Source: Sphacelaria rigidula
Taxonomy: Eukaryota > Phaeophyceae > Sphacelariales
Assembly (NCBI GenBank): GCA_964200075.2
Contig: CAXNAA020000310.1
Coordinates: forward strand, 1 to 22,767
Reading direction: 5' to 3'
DNA: 22,767 nt
Each line of letters opens with the position of its first letter. Position 1 is the stretch's first letter. The translations under genes were made by a program, and so were the position numbers. This document shows, in pieces, positions 18,991 to 22,767 of the stretch. A model generated the notes under the pieces. That model worked only from the letters and a program-made list of their open reading frames with translations. It ran no database searches and was not told where the DNA came from.

Positions 18991-20510
18991 CTTTTCGCAC
19001 TGGCGATGGAAAAGTGTGGATTCCGAGGTGCTGTTTTTGAGCGACATATGGCTGAGTGTTAATAGTTTCCACCCAAAAACATTAGCCCGAGGCATGTTTT
19101 TCAGACCGGTATGAGAATATGTCCCTCTGCAGCACGAGGCTCAGTACATGGAAATGGACAGGTGGTGCCGATTTTAGTTCGTGTAGAATTCAGGCACGCA
19201 GGAGCTAATTTTGGCTGTGTGCACAAAGTTGAATACACTTGACCCGTTCCGTACCCTCATCGGACAAAAGTCATCTAACCGTACAGGTTCAACATTATTG
19301 GTGCGCGCATGGCGGATGCTGGTGGATTCTTCTGTGGCCTTCCGCCGTAAAAATGGTTGCCGTCGGTCTTTTCTTTATGTCAGGGCTTGAAATAATGAGG
19401 CGTCTGGCCCGGGGACGGAAGGGGAGGGTTCCCAAAGGGTCAACCTCGGTGACAACAAGGTGTGTACGTTCAAAATTTCAGGGGGGCCACGCTATACATC
19501 CAACTGGTGATTCGCGTGGTGATGCATGGTCAAATGACTAAGGCAAGCAACAAATGAGTACGCCCCCCCCCCATTTGTCGTACTATCTTGAGGTGTCGCC
19601 CCATGAGACATAAACGGAACACGACTCACACTCGTTCGATTGTTCGCCTGTACCTTTCATGTACACCACGCGTGCTACGCCTCCCCTCAGACGCGCACCG
19701 ATGTTGGCGAGGTCGGGGGTGAAGTATGACGCCAGCAAGGCTGAGGATGGTGCAAGACTACGTCGGCGGTGGTTATTAAACTAGTCGGCGGTAGTTGACG
19801 TCATGATTTTCAGTCCTGCAAGTAGACGTCTGCTGCATTTGAGGCCAAGCCGGCGGTTGAGGCTTTCTAGGGCGTGCTTTCATCTCGGGTGCTTCGATTT
19901 AAGATGGACAAGGCGGACAACATCACCGGCGATCGAACAACGCCGAAGGATTGTCCGCGGTGCTGTCGGCACTTCTGATATTTTGCTGTTTGATTGGAAC
20001 ATGGCAAGTGTTCCGGAAAAATTCGACATATGGCGCGGAAGCAGGTCTGGAGCGTCGACAGTGAAGCAAGGAGGAACACTTGTGATTGTCGGTGTATGGC
20101 TATCTTGTCAGAAGTGGAAGAGAGGTCTTCAGAATGTCAGCAATTAGCGAAGGGGTATGTGAACTCACGCTCCGTCCCATGCTCGTGAGTCTTCGGACAC
20201 AATGCATATTGCGTGAGAATTCAGCCGCAGAACGCATTCTCACGGCAGCACGGTCAAAAATATTTTAGCATAGATATGCCCTCTCTTGCGGGGAACATCC
20301 AACAGTCAAGAGTCCAAAGTCGTAACGAGGTGCCTCACCCACGGATATGCAACACGTAGCAGTGTAGAATTCCTGTCGGCGCATGCCCGCTTATTCTAGT
20401 ATTTGCCTGGCAGCAAACATTCGCCGGCGCGTCGCATGCATAAATGTACCAAATCAAATTTTCGTTTTCATACCGTTTCTTACTTTCTCCTCTTCTTTTT
20501 GTCGTTCTGT
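18991..20510. other. No confident gene; hairpin pair near 20.2 kb
   Basis: Plus-strand frames at 19239-19541 and 19803-20147 are open for about 100 codons, but overlapping frames are equally plausible (for example a short frame reading TPKDCPRCCRHF near 19970) and no domain or paired splice sites can be defended. Confidence 0.4.
20163..20244. repeat. Two adjacent perfect-stem hairpins
   Basis: ACTCACG (20163-20169) pairs with CGTGAGT (20184-20190), loop 14. CGTGAGAAT (20212-20220) pairs with ATTCTCACG (20236-20244), loop 15. Both stems contain CGTGAG, so cross-pairing between the two hairpins is also possible. Confidence 0.8.
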
Positions 20511-20942
20511 CTGGCTTTCTCCGTTATGGGGCATTTGATCCAGATTTTGGCCCCCAAGCAGGGAATATCGCCATCACACGTCTTGGACACTTTACTCAAC
20601 CCCACCGAGGAGAGTCTAGCCCACACCTTCCGATTCGCTTGGATACGAGGTTCCGAGAGTGCCCTCTGAACAAAACTTCACACGGACATGGCAAAAAACG
20701 GTGTCTGCAGGTTTCTGTGGAGATTTCTCGATTTTCCACGTTGCCTTCACATTTTTTCATGTCTTGCTCGATATTTGTTTAGAGGCCACGCTCGGAATCT
20801 TGGAGCCAAGTGAATCGGAAAAGTGGGGTGCACTCGTCCCAGTGGGGTACGCAAACAGTCAAAGGGTCCAACATGGGTGATGGCCATATTCCCCGTGTGA
20901 GGGCAAAAACTAGATGAAATGTCCTGAAACTGAAAAATCCAG
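20511..20942. repeat. Large imperfect inverted repeat (foldback)
   Basis: The left arm (about 20511-20699) and right arm (about 20751-20942) are reverse complements with roughly three quarters identity in the parts I aligned, around a loop of about 50 bp. Shared words include GGGAATAT, GCCATCAC, TTGGAC, TTCCGATTC and CCTCT[GA]AACAAA. Conceptual reading of each arm outward-in gives similar peptides (GNIAITRLGHF vs GNMAITHVGPF; PLNK in both), which reflects the shared sequence and need not mean coding. It could be a foldback element or two inverted copies of one repeat. Confidence 0.75.
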
Positions 20943-22767
20943 CAAAGCATGAAAAAACCCCGTGAGAAACAGCTCGCTGCAGGATACTCTTGTTTGAGGA
21001 CACGTCGTACTATTTCGGAGATCGCCAGTCTCCGGCGATGGCCACAGGCTACACGTGGGGCAGCTGTCGGTACTATTCACACTCAACTAGAGATAGTTAT
21101 CTTCGGTGATCCTTCGACGCGCTTCGTTGTGGGAAAAGTATGACAAAATTCTGAGTGAAGAGTCCGAAATACCCGCAAAATTGCGAGAAGTACAACGAAA
21201 TCTACACTCGTTAACCCTGAGACCCTGACGCATCGATGCGTTCACGCACGCCCAAACTCGCGCACCATATTGCCTCTGCACGATAAGTCTCTGTTTGCAA
21301 TCAACGTTGCTCTCGACACCATAAAAACCATTAGGCATCGGAAGACCATGTACCGAACCCTAACCCGCTACGCGCTCACGAACCCTTGTGCACTTGGTCG
21401 GCTCGATCCATGCCGTGCTGCCGAGCTGCCGAGCTGCCCAACTTGTGCCGATATGACACCAATATGTTTCCGTACGTCGGATATGCGGCGCAGCCGCATC
21501 TCATGTTACTTTCGACGGTTGATTACTGCCGTTTTCCACTTTCGAACAGCAACTGTTCTTGTGGATTTCTTCACCGCGGCTCGACCATCTGCCGTGAAAT
21601 TTAAAGGACTAGTCGGGCACAACACAGGCAGCACGTGCTCCAGTCGGCGGCACGTTCGGACCGTGCCACAAAAATAACGAAGTGAATACCGATTTGGGGC
21701 AATACGATCGATACCCCCCTCAACACGGCTTTCCCGCAGCCCAGATTGCGTGAACTGTGAGTGGATGCATATCTAAAAACGCTGGTGCACCAACTCCCAC
21801 ATCATGAGCAGCTGGGCGGCTGCTGCGCTGGCGAACGAACATTGACACCCGAGATAATGACGATGTACAAAACTCACTCACATATCGGCTGTAGTGGTGC
21901 TCAGTTCGAGACGGACGGCCGTACGCGCGCTGGAGGCGTTGCAACGCGAAGAAACCGCGGTGTCATGCCATGTGAAATACAGTCAAGGTCATGTTGCTGA
22001 ATCTGGAGTACGCGTTGCAGCAGTGCGTAACGTGGTGAAAAGAGATGAGATTTGTAACTGTAAGACCCCCTTTTATGGCAACGAACCTTGATTCGTACAA
22101 ATATGAGGATTTCAGCCCGTCTACAGGCGATTTTCTCCCGTGAATTGATTTTTCGGACCCCAGTCTGTTGGACAATGTTTTCCTAGCTGTGAGCAAACCA
22201 GATAAATTCTCCGATTCTCTGGACGTTGACTTTTGGTTCACCACCTTTCTGCCCACATTGGGACACTGCCTCATCTCCGCCGATTTCTTGAAAAAAATCA
22301 GGGTCGCAAGCTGTTTACAGCAGTACGGTTTGTGCCATACCGCACACAACAACGTCAAGTGACATGGCAACAGTCTTGGCGCACAGAAAAAGTACTACAG
22401 AGTTCGAAATCTGTGGCGGGCACGACGAGTGCTGCTGCTACGGTACTGTACTGTACATGCACGATGCATAGCTACACTTGCACTGACTGTACTACACTTG
22501 TACGCGAGGAATGTGTGCTCCATCACTGTACCATCGCGGGTGCGGTGTGCGAGGAGTGTGTGACGCAACTTCACTTTTTTAACAAAGAAAATTCTTTGCG
22601 AAGTGACGGCTTTTCTCAAAGAGATTTGGGAAAATCTCGCTGTCTGGAACCGGCGGTCAGTTTCCAGAGACTTTTCTCATGAAAAATGACTTCACAAGGC
22701 CGCTTCTCATCACGACTACGAATCACCAAATCCACGATTTCTTCGGCCTGATTGCCCAAAAGGGAGA
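20943..22767. other. No confident gene at right edge
   Basis: Overlapping frames on both strands (21087-21338 minus, 21270-21677 plus, 21963-22370 minus, 22233-22682 plus) are each 80-150 codons. Except for the Cys/His-rich patch listed separately, none shows a domain or usable splice pairs. Confidence 0.4.
22449..22682 (+). CDS. Possible exon with Cys/His-rich, B-box-like patch
   Basis: Within a plus-strand frame that ends at TGA 22680-22682, the peptide holds Cys-x2-Cys-x7-Cys-x2-His-His-Cys and then Cys-x2-Cys (YTCTDCTTLVREECVLHH, then VCEEC). This resembles the second half of a B-box zinc finger, except that one expected Cys is Arg (codon CGC, one transition from TGC) and the first half is too short. 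It overlaps a TGTACTGTAC repeat, which by itself yields Cys/Tyr/Thr-rich peptides, so chance is a real possibility. Confidence 0.2.
   Translation, partial: YCTCTMHSYTCTDCTTLVREECVLHHCTIAGAVCEECVTQLHFFNKENSLRSDGFSQRDLGKSRCLEPAVSFQRLFS

Noticed and set aside
19803-20147. 114-codon plus-strand ORF
   Set aside because: Other frames in the same stretch look equally protein-like, and no domain or splice pair decides between them.
21963-22370. 135-codon minus-strand ORF
   Set aside because: Reasonable composition, but the opposite strand is also open in two frames and there is no recognised family.

Overview
The window looks like nuclear DNA from an intron-rich eukaryote. It has no bacterial-style operons or long uninterrupted genes. 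The one gene that can be rebuilt with confidence is cut into short exons, separated by introns of about 0.36-1.5 kb that end in pyrimidine-rich tracts plus CAG or TAG. Short assembly gaps, dispersed inverted-repeat elements and scattered TACTGTAC motifs fit a stramenopile such as a brown alga. That lineage is an inference, not something the sequence proves.

The best-supported feature is a minus-strand gene for a START (StAR-related lipid transfer) domain protein, running from about 16.9 kb down to 12.28 kb. Five exons (15955-15875, 15510-15388, 13840-13658, 13079-12984, 12460-12284) join in phase 0 at every junction and give 219 residues of continuous START-like sequence. A sixth, 5' exon (16922-16758) with an ATG also ends in phase 0 and is a reasonable but unproven first exon, which would make a 274-residue protein. 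The intron after exon 15955-15875 appears to use a GC donor (GC-AG class).

The second good gene is on the plus strand at 2859-4948. It has two exons that join in matching phase to give a 147-residue basic, helical protein with a mitochondrial-type N-terminus. I do not recognise the family. A small minus-strand ORF (2401-2658) lies head-to-head with it.

Weaker single-exon candidates, all minus strand, are a Gly/His/Gln-rich ORF at 1039-1701, a protein with one membrane segment and a Gly-rich tail at 9190-9699, and an ORF at 11889-12197 just downstream of the START gene.

The rest (about 4.95-9.2 kb, 9.7-11.9 kb and 16.9-22.8 kb) carries no gene I can defend. It does hold repeats: a small element with 16-bp terminal inverted repeats at 7115-7305 whose right part recurs at 18847-18990; a roughly 430-bp foldback structure at 20511-20942; a diverged tandem duplication at 4092-4309 inside an intron; twin hairpins at 20163-20244; and microsatellites. 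I found no tRNA, rRNA, CRISPR array or viral gene, and no clear multi-gene system.
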